DNA of 64,000 nucleotides from Pogostemon cablin (Eukaryota > Streptophyta > Magnoliopsida > Lamiales > Lamiaceae). Each line of letters opens with the position of its first letter. The stretch's first letter is position 1. The stretch lies in assembly GCA_023678885.1 (NCBI GenBank), contig CM042975.1, positions 30,297,405 through 30,361,404 on the forward strand, given 5' to 3'. A program made the position numbers and the translations under genes. Below, piece by piece: positions 1 to 12,370 of the stretch. The notes beneath the pieces were generated by a model. That model saw only the letters and a list, made by a program, of their open reading frames with translations. It was not told the DNA's origin and searched no databases.

Positions 1-2591
1 GATGGTCTGAACTTTATCCTACATGATGTTCTATATGCTCCGGAGATCACGCAAAATTTGATTTCTGTTTCAGTTATACGTAATTGGGTTATGATGTACT
101 GTTCACTAAAACTGTGGTAATTAGCATTAATGATACTTGTCGTGCATCTGGACATATAACTGATGGCTTTAAAGTTTTTTATATTGTAAAGAATGATGTT
201 TAGTAGTTATGATGATCATTCATATTCGCTAAACACTTGTTCTTCTAGCAATGCAAATGTGAATGATGTTTGGCATGCAAGATTAAGTCATGTTGAGCAA
301 GATGGATGATAGACTTGTGAAAGGATTGTTGAATATTTCTTCAAAGGTCGAATTATCCAAATGCGAACATTATCTTGCTGGCAAAATGACTAGAAAATCT
401 TTTGGTAAAGCCATTGTGTCTTAATCTCCATTAGTAGTAATCCATTCTGATATATGTGGTTCTATAAATGTGAGAGCACGACATGGAGCTCACTATTTCA
501 TTACGTTCATTGATGATTATTCAGTCTATACGATATCTCACGTGTCTGAAGCATTGGATTGTTTTAGACGATACTTGAGTGAAGTAGAAGACATGAATAT
601 CTATCTGAACAATTCAAGGAATTTTGTAATGAAAGGATATAATCCGACAATCAACTTTTCCTTATACACCTCAACAAAATGGTGTTGCTAGAAAAGGAAT
701 AGGACTTTGTTGGAGATGGTAAGATCCATGATGGCACAAGCTATTATAACGAGATGCGTTATTTACGGGAGCTTATGTGCTTATCGCGTGCCTTCTAAGT
801 CAGTTGCTTCGACTCCATATGAACTTTGGACGGGTAGAAAACCTGACTTGAGTAACCTTAGAGCTTGGGATCAGCAGCTTTGTACATGATTCATCGAGTC
901 AGTATGAAAAGTTGGGTCCTAAAGGCAAACATTCTAAGGGTTACGTGTTCATAGGAGATGAAAATGAGAGCTTAACTGAGACAGAATCGCGTAATGCTTA
1001 TTTTTTGGAAACTGAATTTCCTAGTAGAAAGGGCATCAGGGATGCGACCTGTTTTCGAGATGGTAGGAAATCAATACCTACAAGATCCAAGTGGGAGTAA
1101 TAAGCTGATGATGTGGATCTTGATAGTTGATGGTGTCTTGATAGATATTGCCGATTGAGAATCAGGTGATTCTCAATGAGGCATTTTGACTACAGAAGAC
1201 CATCATAAGTTATCTCATCTCGAAAAGTTCTAGGAAACATGTGCACAAAAGCATTATGACATCGAAGGACAAACCTTCTTAGTTTCACCAAAAATGGAGA
1301 TGATTCTCCTGTTGACGAGGAAGAGCCTATGAACGTTACAGAAGCTCTAACTTGTCCGGCAAAGGAGAAATGGATGAAAAGAGGAGATGAAGTCTATGAA
1401 GTCAAATCAAGTCTGGGGACTTGTAGATCTTTCAAAGGGACGAAAGAAAATTGAGAATAAATGGATTTTCAAAATCTAAAGAAATGCTGATGACTCAATA
1501 GAGAGGTAGAAAGTTCGCTTGGTGATAAAAGGTTATACACTACAAGGGTATAGACTACGTAGAAAACCACTTTTACCTGTAGTGAATTTGGCCTTGATTT
1601 GTCTACTGTTGGCTATAGTGGCTAGTATGGATTTAGAATTACAGCAAATGGATGTTAAGACCGTATTTTCTCAGTAGAGAATTAGAAGAAGTAATCTACA
1701 TGCAACAGCCTGTAGGATTTATTCTTCAAGGTCAAGAGGATAAAAGTTTTTAAATAGAAGAAGTTGTTCTATAGACTCAAACTATCCTTTAGACAGTGGT
1801 ATTTGAGATTTCACACAATGATCATCTCATATAACTTTGTTATGATAAATGAAGACCACTGTGTTTACTTTAAACGGTTCAATAATTGTTTTGTGATTCT
1901 ATCCTTGTATGTAGATGACATACTTCTAGCTGGAAATAGCAAAAAGAGTATCTTGAAACCATAAAAGGATGGTTGTCTTCAAATTTTGAAATGAAAGATA
2001 TGGGTGAAGTAGAGTACATACTTGGTGTGTGGATCCATAAGGATTGTTCAAAGAAATTATTGGGTTTGTCTCAAGAGACTTACATTAAGAAATTTTTAGA
2101 ACGGTTCAAGATGGACACCTGCAAACCTATAGATACTCCCCATTGCGGAAGGTGAATCATTGAGTCAACAAATGTGTCCCAAGACTCAGATGAAAAGAAT
2201 AAAATGGCCAGAGTACCATATGCCAATGTGATTGACTGCAGATTATTCTTTCTGTTATCACTGAATGGGTATACAGATGTTGACTGGAGTGGTGATTTAG
2301 ATAAACGTAAATCAACTCTCGGTTATGTCTTCTTGCTCTATGATGGAGCAATCTCATGGTGTAACAAGAAACAGACTTCATCTGCAGTTCAAGAGACTAT
2401 TTGGTTGAGAAGATTCATGAAATATTTGGAGGTCTCAAACACTCCAGTGGGAGCTGTTTTAATTAATTGTAATAATCAGGTGGTTATTGCTTACACAAAA
2501 GATCCCAAATATCATGAAGAGACCAAACACATTGACATGAAGTTCAATTTTGTTAGAGATATTTGTAGATAAGAAGAAAAGTGATTCTTAA
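1..2591 (+). pseudogene. pol: E1 copia pol remnant (integrase, RT, RNase H)
   Basis: Broken polyprotein reading frames in the usual copia order: integrase core pieces at 470-691 and 707-889 (FITFIDDYS; TPYELWTGRKPDLSNLR), an RT palm piece at 1764-1964 with the catalytic YVDD at 1908-1919, and RT C-terminus/RNase H to 2591. The frames are interrupted by stops and shifts. The stretch that normally carries the second integrase Asp is missing. Extra one-base losses, for example near 880 and 2150, break frames that stay open in the sister copies. No functional product is expected. Confidence 0.85.
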
Positions 2592-3598
2592 TTACATTTC
2601 TACTCGTTTGAGTCTATGAAGGATTTAAAACGATGTATTGAATATGTACATGTATGTTAATGGAATAGTTAATGGCTTAACTATACATATATGTTTTATA
2701 ATTATATGTGATGGTTCACATATAATAGTATGTCGGCAAGTAATGATTGGCTCTCTCATACGAGCAATCGCCTCTGGCTCAGTGGGAGCGCAGAGATGAG
2801 ATTACGATAATTAATGTAATCGGGATAGATTTCGCCACGAATCTAATCCAACTTGTTGTAAAGCTAAATCGATGGAAATCCTATACCTTGGAGGGAGGAT
2901 ATCCGAGTTAAAGTGTATGGGACACACTTGAACTCTGATTTACACGATGTCTAAATTAGATGAAATAAGACATACGCTTTCTTGGAAGGAAGTTAAAGAC
3001 ATTGTGACATGTGTTTTAGGAAAACGACATGTGCTAAGTTGACCCTAACAGGATTGAGAAAATTATCTCTATTTTCCAAAAGTATGAGTCCTTATCTATT
3101 GGTTACCCTTATGACTTTCTACTATGTTCTAAGTCTTCACTTTGGTGTTGCTACTTTAGCATGCTACCAAAAGAGCTATGGTTAATAACGGCGATGCGGT
3201 ACATGTCTAGGAAAGCAGCTATAGTGGGAGACTGTAGATACTTAGTGAGATGGGAAGAACGTCTTAATTTAACATATACTATTGTGATTCATTGACTAGT
3301 CAATCAAGCAGTGTCTTGATTATGAATACATAGTAATTTTGCAAAAGGTTGAATATGCTCTGACAAATTCAGGATTGAAAAGAGATATGTCAATTTATGT
3401 TAAATGTTCAAGAGTTCTGGGTATAGCGAGCTTGTTGAGTTTCATTGATAAACTGGTTGAGTTGCTATATATCTCTAACAAGTGTATAGCGATTAAAACT
3501 CATATCTCGTGGGTCACACGATGTATTAATCTGTACGAGAATATGATTTATGAAGAAATTAGGTCAGGCGACTTTTGACTTCATATGTGAGTGGGAGA
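2592..3598 (+). other. E1 3' noncoding region between pol and 3' LTR
   Basis: About 1 kb with no recognisable protein. It matches the same interval of every other copy, including the diverged minus-strand ones. It ends in the purine-rich stretch GTGAGTGGGAGA that abuts the LTR and serves as polypurine tract. The 95-codon frame open here in most other copies (ATG equivalent at 3009) is shifted by a one-base loss near 3080. Confidence 0.7.
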
Positions 3599-4558
3599 TT
3601 TAAATAAATATATTATTAATTTATTAAATTCCACATAAGAAGTGGATAAGGGAGACAGAAGGAGTATGAAACCGTTACTCAACTCCTGTCTCCTTGGATT
3701 TAATATACTGCGCGTCATGCAGTTGATGAAGGAGTGAGATACGCATTGCAGAGTGCAGAGGCTAAAACGTTTGTGTTCACGCTGAAGCGCATATACGTTT
3801 GCGTTACAGAACGCAGAACACAAGNNNNNNNNNNNNNNNNNNNNNNNNNNNNNNNNNNNNNNNNNNNNNNNNNNNNNNNNNNNNNNNNNNNNNNNNNNNN
3901 NNNNNNNNNNNNNNNNNNNNNNNNNNNNNNNNNNNNNNNNNNNNNNNNNNNNNNNNNNNNNNNNNNNNNNNNNNNNNNNNNNNNNNNNNNNNNNNNNNNN
4001 NNNNNNNNNNNNNNNNNNNNNNNNNNNNNNNNNNNNNNNNNNNNNNNNNNNNNNNNNNNNNNNNNNNNNNNNNNNNNNNNNNNNNNNNNNNNNNNNNNNN
4101 NNNNNNNNNNNNNNNNNNNNNNNNNNNNNNNNNNNNNNNNNNNNNNNNNNNNNNNNNNNNNNNNNNNNNNNNNNNNNNNNNNNNNNNNNNNNNNNNNNNN
4201 NNNNNNNNNNNNNNNNNNNNNNNNNNNNNNNNNNNNNNNNNNNNNNNNNNNNNNNNNNNNNNNNNNNNNNNNNNNNNNNNNNNNNNNNNNNNNNNNNNNN
4301 NNNNNNNNNNNNNNNNNNNNNNNNTTCTCTCCCGAAATCACACACAAAATATCCAGTCATCATATTCACAGTTAAAACACATTCGTGGAAATATATTCTC
4401 TCAACCCCGTGTTGGAGGATTGATCCAGAGATCACGGTTTAACAACGTGAGTATCAACGGGTTCTTAAGATTCTTCCGCTGCAACATACACGGTGAGAGG
4501 TAAGTGAGATTACTCTCTTTGTATGTTTATTCGTTTATTGAACGTAAGATTTCCAACA
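3599..4558 (+). repeat. Copia LTR between E1 and E2 (contains assembly gap)
   Basis: It starts as TTTAAATAAATA, where other copies have TGTAAATAAT, directly after the polypurine tract. It ends TTTCCAACA, one base before the initiator-tRNA-Met primer-binding site. The real LTR is about 512 bp; here 500 Ns replace what is only 48 bp in the LTR at 11377. A strong 5' splice donor (GAGAG|GTAAGTGAG, GT at 4500-4501) lies near its 3' end. Confidence 0.85.
3825..4324. other. Assembly gap of exactly 500 N
   Basis: A round 500-N run normally marks a gap of unknown size. The flanks (…GAACACAAG and TTCTCTCCCG…) are only 48 bp apart in the LTR at 11377-11889. The gap is therefore either very small or hides a larger rearrangement such as the palindrome seen at 19216-20774. 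Confidence 0.95.
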
Positions 4559-4559
4559 T

Positions 4560-4572
4560 TGGTATCAGAGCC
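4560..4572 (+). promoter_or_regulatory. E2 primer-binding site (initiator tRNA-Met)
   Basis: TGGTATCAGAGCC, complementary to the 3' end of plant initiator tRNA-Met, begins one base after the LTR terminal CA. It primes minus-strand cDNA synthesis. Confidence 0.92.
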
Positions 4573-5038
4573 AATGGTTGGTACTCCGTGTTTATGTTTT
4601 CTCTCTGGAATGTTTTAAGTTTTTCTGCCTTAAGTTTCAATACTATTACATGACATGATTTGGTATTTGGTGTCATATGATAAATGTATTATGTGACATT
4701 GATTGTGTCATAAATATGTTCTTAAGGCAGACTGCTTGTTTCCAGTGGATATATGAATGTATGATGTGTAATTCACCATGAATGCTTTAAGATGTGAATT
4801 TTTCGTCATTTTTCTGTACAAGCAAAAGCATGTTTTGATTTATACCACTGGATAGGGCTCGTCGAGAGGAGTCCGTCAGTATTTTTTGTGCAATTTTTGG
4901 CCTTCTAAAACTCAAGATATGATTTTTTGAGAGTTTTTTTCGAAATTGGGGCTAAACTGCAAAAGTTCAGAAACTTCAGGGGTTGATTTTGAAAATTCGA
5001 TAAAGTTCAGGGACTTGATCGTATTTCGAAAAACCTGA

Positions 5039-5370
5039 AGCCGGACCGGGTCAATCAGACGGATCCGGGTCAGACCCAGCAGAACCGGGTCGGTCCAGTG
5101 GGTCAACCCGTAGCCGGAATCACCGGAGAACACGGCCGCAAAGCGGAGGCGCGTGACACCCACGTGCCGTTTCCGGCGAGGTGCGTGTGTTGCACGCGCC
5201 GGCAGCGCGCGTGTGTTTCACGCGCCAGAACTCAGACTGCGCACAGCCGCGCGTGGTGGCGCGTGCGGGCGCGTGGCATCCAGTGACGGCGGCTACCGGC
5301 GCGTGGGAGCGCGTGCTGGCGCGTGGATGTGTTCTGTCGGCGCGTTGGGGCGCGTGCGGGCGCGTGCAAT
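5039..5370 (+). repeat. E2 GC-rich leader block with iterated GCGCGTG
   Basis: About 330 bp, strongly GC- and CpG-rich inside an AT-rich element. It opens with several CCGGGTC/GGGTC repeats and continues with about a dozen irregularly spaced GCGCGTG/GGCGCG motifs. Several long overlapping open frames here on both strands are composition artefacts. Role unknown: RNA structure, packaging or captured sequence are possibilities. Confidence 0.75.
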
Positions 5371-5784
5371 CTTTTTCCAGCCACTGTTTGATGTTTCCGA
5401 CGTGTTTTCGATGCGTTGAGTCCGATGGTGATGTTTTCGAGAATGTTTGACGTCGTCTTTAGTGTGTATGTGTGTTTTTGCTTCATTTAATGACATATTT
5501 ATTGAATACGAACCTACGGGTGGCTATTTGGTTGCAATTTTTGAAGAATATGCACCTTTATATGTCATTTAATACTATATTCATGGTGTTTTGGTGATGT
5601 TTGAATTGTTCAAACTCCTGTAGCCTATGAAAGTGGGAGCCAAGTTGGACTGATTCACTTGTGAATATACCTATTGCATCTTGGAAAGTTGTTTCCATAT
5701 GCATTAAAATGGAGAGGAAATTCATGTGATATAGTTTGACTAACACTGGTATGTTTGTTTTTGGTTGCTCGTTTTCTCAGAGGC

Positions 5785-6333
5785 ATGTCAGGACCGGGAA
5801 CAATTTCAGAGGAAGACATTAGCACTAAAAATGAAATCCTCCATGAATTCTTGAATTATAAAATGAAGCCTACACACAACATAAGGGACCACGCAATTGA
5901 TTTGATTGAACTCTACAACCGATTATTGCCTTTGATTTATAGCAATGCAATTCCACGTGATAAGTATTTCGAAGTTTCCTGTCCTGAGACCTGGGCGAAC
6001 ACTTTGCCTCATTACCTACAAAAGGATTTTTGGGCTCAGTGGGAGACTTATGAAGTGAAGCCTAATGGTCGACAAATTATGGAAGATTTGGTTGATGTTT
6101 CTGTTGCAAGAGATAGGACACAGGCACTAAGATCGGCCTGCTTAAGGATGGGAAGGATTCGACGTTCTGATTCTTTAAGACTAAGTGGTCGAGAGAAGCG
6201 TCGGATAAAGAATCCTCATATAGATCCTTTGGGGCAAGCTATCTATAGTGTGGGGACTAAGAAATTTGATTATGAGCATCGATGGAAATCTAGTAATGAT
6301 AAATTAGGGAGATTAATCCGTAGATTTCCTTAA
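5785..6333 (+). CDS. Leader ORF of E2, 182 aa, function unknown
   Basis: Open frame from ATG 5785 (MSGPGTISEED...) to TAA; the frame stays open ten codons further upstream but with no ATG. It is basic in its C-terminal half (SGREKRRIK) and ends GRLIRRFP. No signal peptide, membrane segment or zinc finger is visible. The N-terminal half (FLNYKM...IRDHAIDLIELYNRLLPL...LPHYLQ) has the helical look of a UBN2-type gag segment, but that is only a resemblance. A splice acceptor TTTTCTCAG|AGGC sits 4 bp before the ATG, and the matching donor is at 4500 in the LTR. It differs from the other array copies by one synonymous change (GTT/GTA). It is the only undamaged frame in the element. Confidence 0.6.
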   Translation: MSGPGTISEEDISTKNEILHEFLNYKMKPTHNIRDHAIDLIELYNRLLPLIYSNAIPRDKYFEVSCPETWANTLPHYLQKDFWAQWETYEVKPNGRQIMEDLVDVSVARDRTQALRSACLRMGRIRRSDSLRLSGREKRRIKNPHIDPLGQAIYSVGTKKFDYEHRWKSSNDKLGRLIRRFP

Positions 6334-6673
6334 TTTATTTCCATTGTATTTCTAATTGGAAACTCAGGGAGTTCATTAGAATTTTTATGTTCATGACTTG
6401 TCAGACTTGGTGTTTTCGCTATTGTGGATGGTTGTTTAAAGTTAAATTTATGAGTGGCTGTTCAATGTTATTGTTAATTACTTGAACAATGTGTTTTATG
6501 TTTTGAAGCAAGAATCTAGTATTGTGACACTTGATGAGATTGATGATTAGTAGTCTCCGAGCTATTTTTCGAGATCAAGTCTTGTGTTATTTATTGAGAT
6601 GTCTGTGTTTGGCTTAACGTAAAACTTAATAAAACATAAATAACATACTGAATCACTATAATCTAACAAAGAA

Positions 6674-7545
6674 ATGAACATCGAAATCTATTGTCATTGA
6701 GTTGCACAAAGGTGAGAAACTCAATAGTGACAATTATGACACAGACGTCATAAAATTTGGTACATACTGTATGAACAAGATGCATTGGATGCTATAAACC
6801 AAGTGATGGCTTATCCAGGCGTGGGTATTGGAAACCAAAGGAAGTGTGACCAAGGAGCATACCAGGCATGGAAAGGGAAAATTCCATTTTCACGAGGTAT
6901 TCTTGTAAGCTCAGTAATCGATGCGATGATTCATGAATCCAACTACACATGATATCTGGTTGTATCTACGTGAGAAGTATGGAGGTACATCGATTACAAG
7001 GCTTATGCAGTTGACTATTAAGTTCGACACTTATAAAAGGAAACCTGATCATAACATTAGACAACATCTCAGGGAGATGTCTAATATGATAATCGAACTT
7101 AAGACTACCGGTCATATGCTCTCTAAGGATCAGTAAGTCCAAGCCTTAATACGCTCTTTACCTGATCATAAGGAACATCTTAAAGTCAAATTGACACATA
7201 ATGAAAGTATTAAAACTTTCAATGATGTTTAGTCATGTTGAGCTGGAAGATGAGAAGCTCTGAGCCTCAAAGCCTTATTCTGGGGCCTTCTATGCCAGTT
7301 CTACTTCTAAAGGAGCTTCATGCTTCAAAAGGAAAAGGAATTGGAAGAAGAGAAAGAAGGACAGACGATCTGATGGTGATGGTGGTAAGCCTGACGATAA
7401 TCCAACTACAAAATTGATGAACAGAAAAAGGAAAACAAGTGTGATAAAAAGAATAAGAAAGATAAAAGCATGATGCCATTTTACAATTAAAGTAAGTTTG
7501 GTCATTATGCTCGTGAATGCCCTGATCCCGGGAGGGAAAAGGTGG
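6674..7545 (+). pseudogene. gag: E2 copia gag remnant
   Basis: Candidate ATG at 6674, then an early frameshift. The best preserved piece is 6933-7136 (REKYGGTSITRLMQL, SNMIIELKTTGHMLS), typical of the copia UBN2 gag domain. Next come a Lys/Arg-rich stretch and a ruined CCHC zinc knuckle (…GHYAREC… at about 7500, with a stop where the first Cys pair belongs). A small local deletion near 7228 is not seen in other copies. Confidence 0.82.
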
Positions 7546-7613
7546 ATTCATCTTATTCTATTTTGTGTGAAATTAATGTCTCAAGTACTGTCTTTCTGTC
7601 TGATTCTTATCCT

Positions 7614-10364
7614 TTGAGGATTATAGACTCGGGAGCAACGGACCATGTGACGAGAGACAGAGGAGCTTTTGTAGATTTTCGCCATGTTCCGAAGGGGGAC
7701 TAGGTAGAAATATGTAGGAAACAATGCATGAGTCGAAGTCAAAGGACTTTGGACTTGCAAATTGGTCCTTAACGATGGTCTGAACTTTATCCTACATGAT
7801 GTTCTATATGCTCCGGAGATCACGCAAATTTGATTTCTGTTTCAGTTATACGTAATTGGGTTATGATGTACTGTTCACTAAAACTGTGGTAATTAGCATT
7901 AATGATACTTGTCGTGCATCTGGACATATAACTGATGGCTTTAAGTTTTTTATATTGTAAAGAATGATGTTTAGTAGTTATGATGATCATTCATATTCGC
8001 TAAACACTTGTTCTTCTAGCAATGCAAATGTGAATGATGTTTGGCATGCTAGATTAAGTCATGTTGAGCAAGATGGATGATAGACTTGTGAAAGGATTGT
8101 TGAATATTTCTTCTAAGGTCGAATTATCCAAATGCGAACATTATCTTGCTGGCAAAATGACTAGAAAATCTTTTGGTAAAGCCATTGTGTCTTAATCTCC
8201 ATTAGTTAGTAATCCATTCTGATATATGTGGTTCTATAAATGTGAGAGCACGACATGGAGCTCACTATTTCATTACGTTCATTGATGATTATTCAGTCTA
8301 TACGATATCTCACGTGTCTGAAGCATTGGATTGTTTTAGACGATACTTGAGTGAAGTAGAAGACATGAATATCTATCTGAACAATTCAAGGAATTTTGTA
8401 ATGAAAGGATATAATCCGACAATCAACTTTTCCTTATACACCTCAACAAAATGGTGTTGCTAGAAAAGGAATAGGACTTTGTTGGAGATGGTAAGATCCA
8501 TGATGGCACAAGCTATTATAACGAGATGCGTTATTTACGGGAGCTTATGTGCTTATCGCGTGCCTTCTAAGTCAGTTGCTTCGACTCCATATGAACTTTG
8601 GACGGGTAGAAAACCTGACTTGAGTAACCTTAGAGCTTGGGGATCAGCAGCTTTGTACATGATTCATCGAGTCAGTATGAAAAGTTGGGTCCTAAAGGCA
8701 AACATTCTAAGGGTTACGTGTTCATAGGAGATGAAAATGAGAGCTTAACTGAGACAGAATCGCGTAATGCTTATTTTCTGGAAACTGAATTTTCTAGTAG
8801 AAAGGGCATCAGGGATGCCGGACCTGTTTCGAGATGGTAGGAAATCAATACCTACAAGATCCAAGTGGAGTAATAAGCTGATGATGTGGATCTTGATAGT
8901 TGATGGTGTCTTGATAGATATTTGCCGATTGAGAATCAGGTGATTCTCAATGAGGGCATTTTGACTACAGAAGACCATCATAAGTTATCTCATCTCGAAA
9001 AGTTCTAGGAAACATGTGCACAAAAGGCATTATGACATCGAAGGACAAACCTTCTTAGTTTCACCAGAAAATGGAGATGATTATCCTGTTGACGAGGAAG
9101 AGCCTATGAACGTTACAGAAGCTCTAACTTGTCCGGCAAAGGAGAAATGGATGAAAGAGGAGATGAAGTCTATGAAGTCAAATCAAGTCTGGGGACTTGT
9201 AGATCTTTCAAAGGGACGAAAGAAAATTGAGAATAAATGGATTTTCAAAATCTAAAGAAATGCTGATGACTCAATAGAGAGGTAGAAAGTTCGCTTGGTG
9301 ATAAAAGGTTATACACTACAAGGGTATAGACTACGTAGAAACCACTTTCACCTGTAGTGAATTTGGCCTTGATTTGTCTACTGTTGGCTATAGTGGCTAG
9401 TATGGATTTAGAATTACAGCAAATGGATGTTAAGACCGTATTTCTCAGTAGAGAATTAGAAGAAGTAATCTACATGCAACAGCCTGTAGGATTTATTCTT
9501 CAAGGTCAAGAGGATAAAGTTTTTAAATAGAAGAAGTTGTTCTATAGACTCAAACTATCCTTTAGACAGTGGTATTTGAGATTTCACACAATGATCATCT
9601 CATATAACTTTGTTATGATAAATGAAGACCACTGTGTTTACTTTAAACGGTTCAATAATTGTTTTGTGATTCTATCCTTGTATGTAGATGACATACTTCT
9701 AGCTGGAAATAGCAAAAAGAGTATCTTGAAACCATAAAAGGATGGTTGTCTTCAAATTTTGAAATGAAAGATATGGGTGAAGTAGAGTACATACTTTGGT
9801 GTGTGGATCCATAAGGATTGTTCAAAGAAATTATTGGGTTTGTCTCAAGAGACTTACATTAAGAAATTTTTAGAACGGTTCAAGATGGACACCTGCAAAC
9901 CTATAGATACTCCCATTGCGGAAGGTGAATCATTGAGTCAACAAATGTGTCCCAAGACTCAAGATGAAAAGAATAAAATGGCCAGAGTACCATATGCCAA
10001 TGTGATTGACTGCAGATTATTCTTTCTGTTATCACTGAATGGGTATACAGATGTTGACTGGAGTGGTGATTTAGATAAACGTAAATCAACTCTCGGTTAT
10101 GTCTTCTTGCTCTATGATGGAGCAATCTCATGGTGTAACAAGAAACAGACTTCATCTGCAGTTCAAGAGACTATTTGGTTGAGAAGATTCATGAAATATT
10201 TGGAGGTCTCAAACACTCCAGTGGGAGCTGTTTTAATTAATTGTAATAATCAGGTGGTTATTGCTTACACAAAAGATCCCAAATATCATGAAGAGACCAA
10301 ACACATTGACATGAAGTTCAATTTTGTTAGAGATATTGTAGATAAGAAGAAAAGTGATTCTTAA
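7614..10364 (+). pseudogene. pol: E2 copia pol remnant (protease, integrase, RT, RNase H)
   Basis: Protease active-site motif DSGAT at 7626-7640. Integrase pieces at 8242-8463 and 8479-8727, without the second-Asp segment. RT N-terminal piece at 9016-9255, RT palm with YVDD at 9681-9692, RT C-terminus/RNase H at 9801-10364 (DVDWSGDLDKRKSTLGYVF). Multiple stops and shifts separate them. The RNase H segment with the usual second acidic residue is deleted between KKQT and AVQE. Unique differences include a Tyr codon near 9082 where sister copies have Ser. Confidence 0.88.
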
Positions 10365-11376
10365 TTACATTTCTACTCGTTTGAGTCTATGAAGGATTTA
10401 AAACGATGTATTGAATATGTACATGTATGTTAATGGAATAGTTAATGGCTTAACTATACATATATGTTTTATAAATTATATGTGATGGTTCACATATAAT
10501 AGTATGTCGGCAAGTAATGATTGGCTCTCTCATACGAGCAATCGCCTCTGGCTCAGTGGGAGCGCAGAGATGAGATTACGATAATTAATGTAATCGGGAT
10601 AGATTTCGCCACGAATCTAATCCAACTTGTTGTAAAGCTAAATCGATGGAAATCCTATACCTTGGAGGGAGGATATCCGAGTTAAAGTGTATGGGACACA
10701 CTTGAACTCTGATTTACACGATGTCTAAATTAGATGAAATAAGACATACGCTTTCTTGGAAGGAAGTTAAAGACATTGTGACATGTGTTTTAGGAAAACG
10801 ACATGTGCTAAGTTGACCCTAACAGGATTGAGAAAATTATCTCTATTTTCTCAAAAGTATGAGTCCTTATCTATTGGTTACCCTTATGACTTTCTACTAT
10901 GTTCTAAGTCTTCACTTTGGTGTTGCTACTTTAGCATGCTACCAAAAGAGCTATGGTTAATAACGGCGATGCGGTACATGTCTAGGAAAGCAGCTATAGT
11001 GGGAGACTGTAGATACTTAGTGAGATGGGAAGAACGTCTTAATTTAACATATACTATTGTGATTCATTGACTAGTCAATCAAGCAGTGTCTTGATTATGA
11101 ATACATAGTAATTTTGCAAAAGGGTTGAATATGCTCTGACAAATTCAGGGATTGAAAAGAGATATGTCAATTTATGTTAAATGTTCAAGAGTTCTGGGGT
11201 ATAGCGAGCTTGTTGAGTTTCATTGATAAACTGGTTGAGTTGCTATATATCTCTAACAAGTGTATAGCGATTAAAACTCATATCTCGTGGGTCACACGAT
11301 GTATTAATCTGTACGAGAATATGATTTATGAAGAAATTGGGTCAGGCGACTTTTGACTTCATATGTGAGTGGGAGA
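10365..11376 (+). other. E2 3' noncoding region
   Basis: About 1 kb with no recognised protein domain, near-identical in all copies. It contains an ATG-to-stop frame of 95 codons (10783-11070) that I do not regard as a proven gene, and ends in the polypurine tract GTGAGTGGGAGA. Confidence 0.7.
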
Positions 11377-11889
11377 TGTAAATAATATATATTATTATTT
11401 ATTAAATTCCACATAAGAAGTGGATAAGGGAGACAGAAGGAGTTATGAAACCGTTACTCAACTCCTGTCTCCTTGGGATTTAATATACTGCGCGTCATGC
11501 AGTTGATGAAGGAGTGAGATACGCATTGCAGAGTGCAGAGGCTAAAACGTTTGTGTTCACGCTGAAGCGCATATACGTTTGCGTTACAGAACGCAGAACA
11601 CAAGGCAGAAGCAGAACGCGTACAGAACGCGCAAGCATTTCTCTCTCTCGTATTCTCTCCCGAAATCACACACAAAATATCCAGTCATCATATTCCACAG
11701 TTTAAAACACATTCGTGGAAATATATTCTCTCAACCCCGTGTTGGAGGATTGATCCAGAGATCACGGTTTAACAACGTGAGTATCAACCGGGTTCTTAAG
11801 ATTCTTCCGCTGCAACATACACGGTGAGAGGTAAGTGAGATTACTCTCTTTGTATGTTTATTCGTTTATTGAACGTAAGATTTCCAACA
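11377..11889 (+). repeat. Copia LTR shared by E2 and E3, 513 bp
   Basis: Runs from TGTAAATAATAT to TTTCCAACA, flanked by a polypurine tract upstream and the primer-binding site downstream. It contains the duplicated CAGAACGCG motif that is single in the LTR at 18712, a TATA-like TTTAATATA element and a consensus splice donor AG|GTAAGT (GT at 11831-11832). Confidence 0.93.
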
Positions 11890-11890
11890 T

Positions 11891-11903
11891 TGGTATCAGA
11901 GCC
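11891..11903 (+). promoter_or_regulatory. E3 primer-binding site (initiator tRNA-Met)
   Basis: TGGTATCAGAGCC one base downstream of the LTR end. Confidence 0.92.
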
Positions 11904-12370
11904 AATGGTTGGTACTCCGTGTTTATGTTTTCTCTCTGGAATGTTTTAAGTTTTTCTGCCTTAAGTTTCAATACTATTACATGACATGATTTGGTATTTG
12001 GTGTCATATGATAAATGTATTATGTGACATTGATTGTGTCATAAATATGTTCTTAAGGCAGACTGCCTTGTTTCCAGTGGATATATGAATGTATGATGTG
12101 TAATTCACCATGAATGCTTTAAGATGTGAATTTTCGTCATTTTTCTGTACAAGCAAAAGCATGTTTTGATTATACCACTGGATAGGGCTCGTCGAGAGGA
12201 GTCCGTCAGTATTTTTTGTGCAATTTTTGGCCTTCTAAAACTCAAGATATGATTTTTTGAAGTTTTTTTCGAAATTGGGGCTAAACTGCAAAAGTTCAGA
12301 AACTTCAGGGGTTGATTTTTGAAAATTCGATAAAGTTCAGGGACTTGATCGTAATTTCGAAAAAACCTGA

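Larger units (their letters stand above)
1..4558 (+). mobile_element. Ty1-copia copy E1, 3' part with 3' LTR (5' end outside window)
   Basis: The left end of the window begins inside the protease-integrase spacer of an array copy; position 1 aligns with about 7773 of the next copy. What remains is the integrase, RT and RNase H remnants, the 3' noncoding region and the 3' LTR, which doubles as the 5' LTR of E2. Compared with the other copies it has many one-base contractions of homopolymers, probably sequencing error rather than biology. It shares three diagnostic variants with E3 and not with E2, E4, E5 or E6. Confidence 0.9.
3599..11889 (+). mobile_element. Ty1-copia copy E2, complete in structure, coding regions dead
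   Basis: LTR 3599-4558, primer-binding site 4560-4572, leader with a GC-rich block, leader ORF 5785-6333, gag remnant, pol remnant, 3' noncoding region, polypurine tract and LTR 11377-11889. Order protease-integrase-RT-RNase H identifies the copia superfamily. It shares both LTRs with its neighbours, so no target-site duplication can be assigned. Confidence 0.92.

Noticed and set aside
3581..4503. Long frames spanning the N gap
   Set aside because: Made of unknown residues; the true sequence in other copies is LTR and non-coding.
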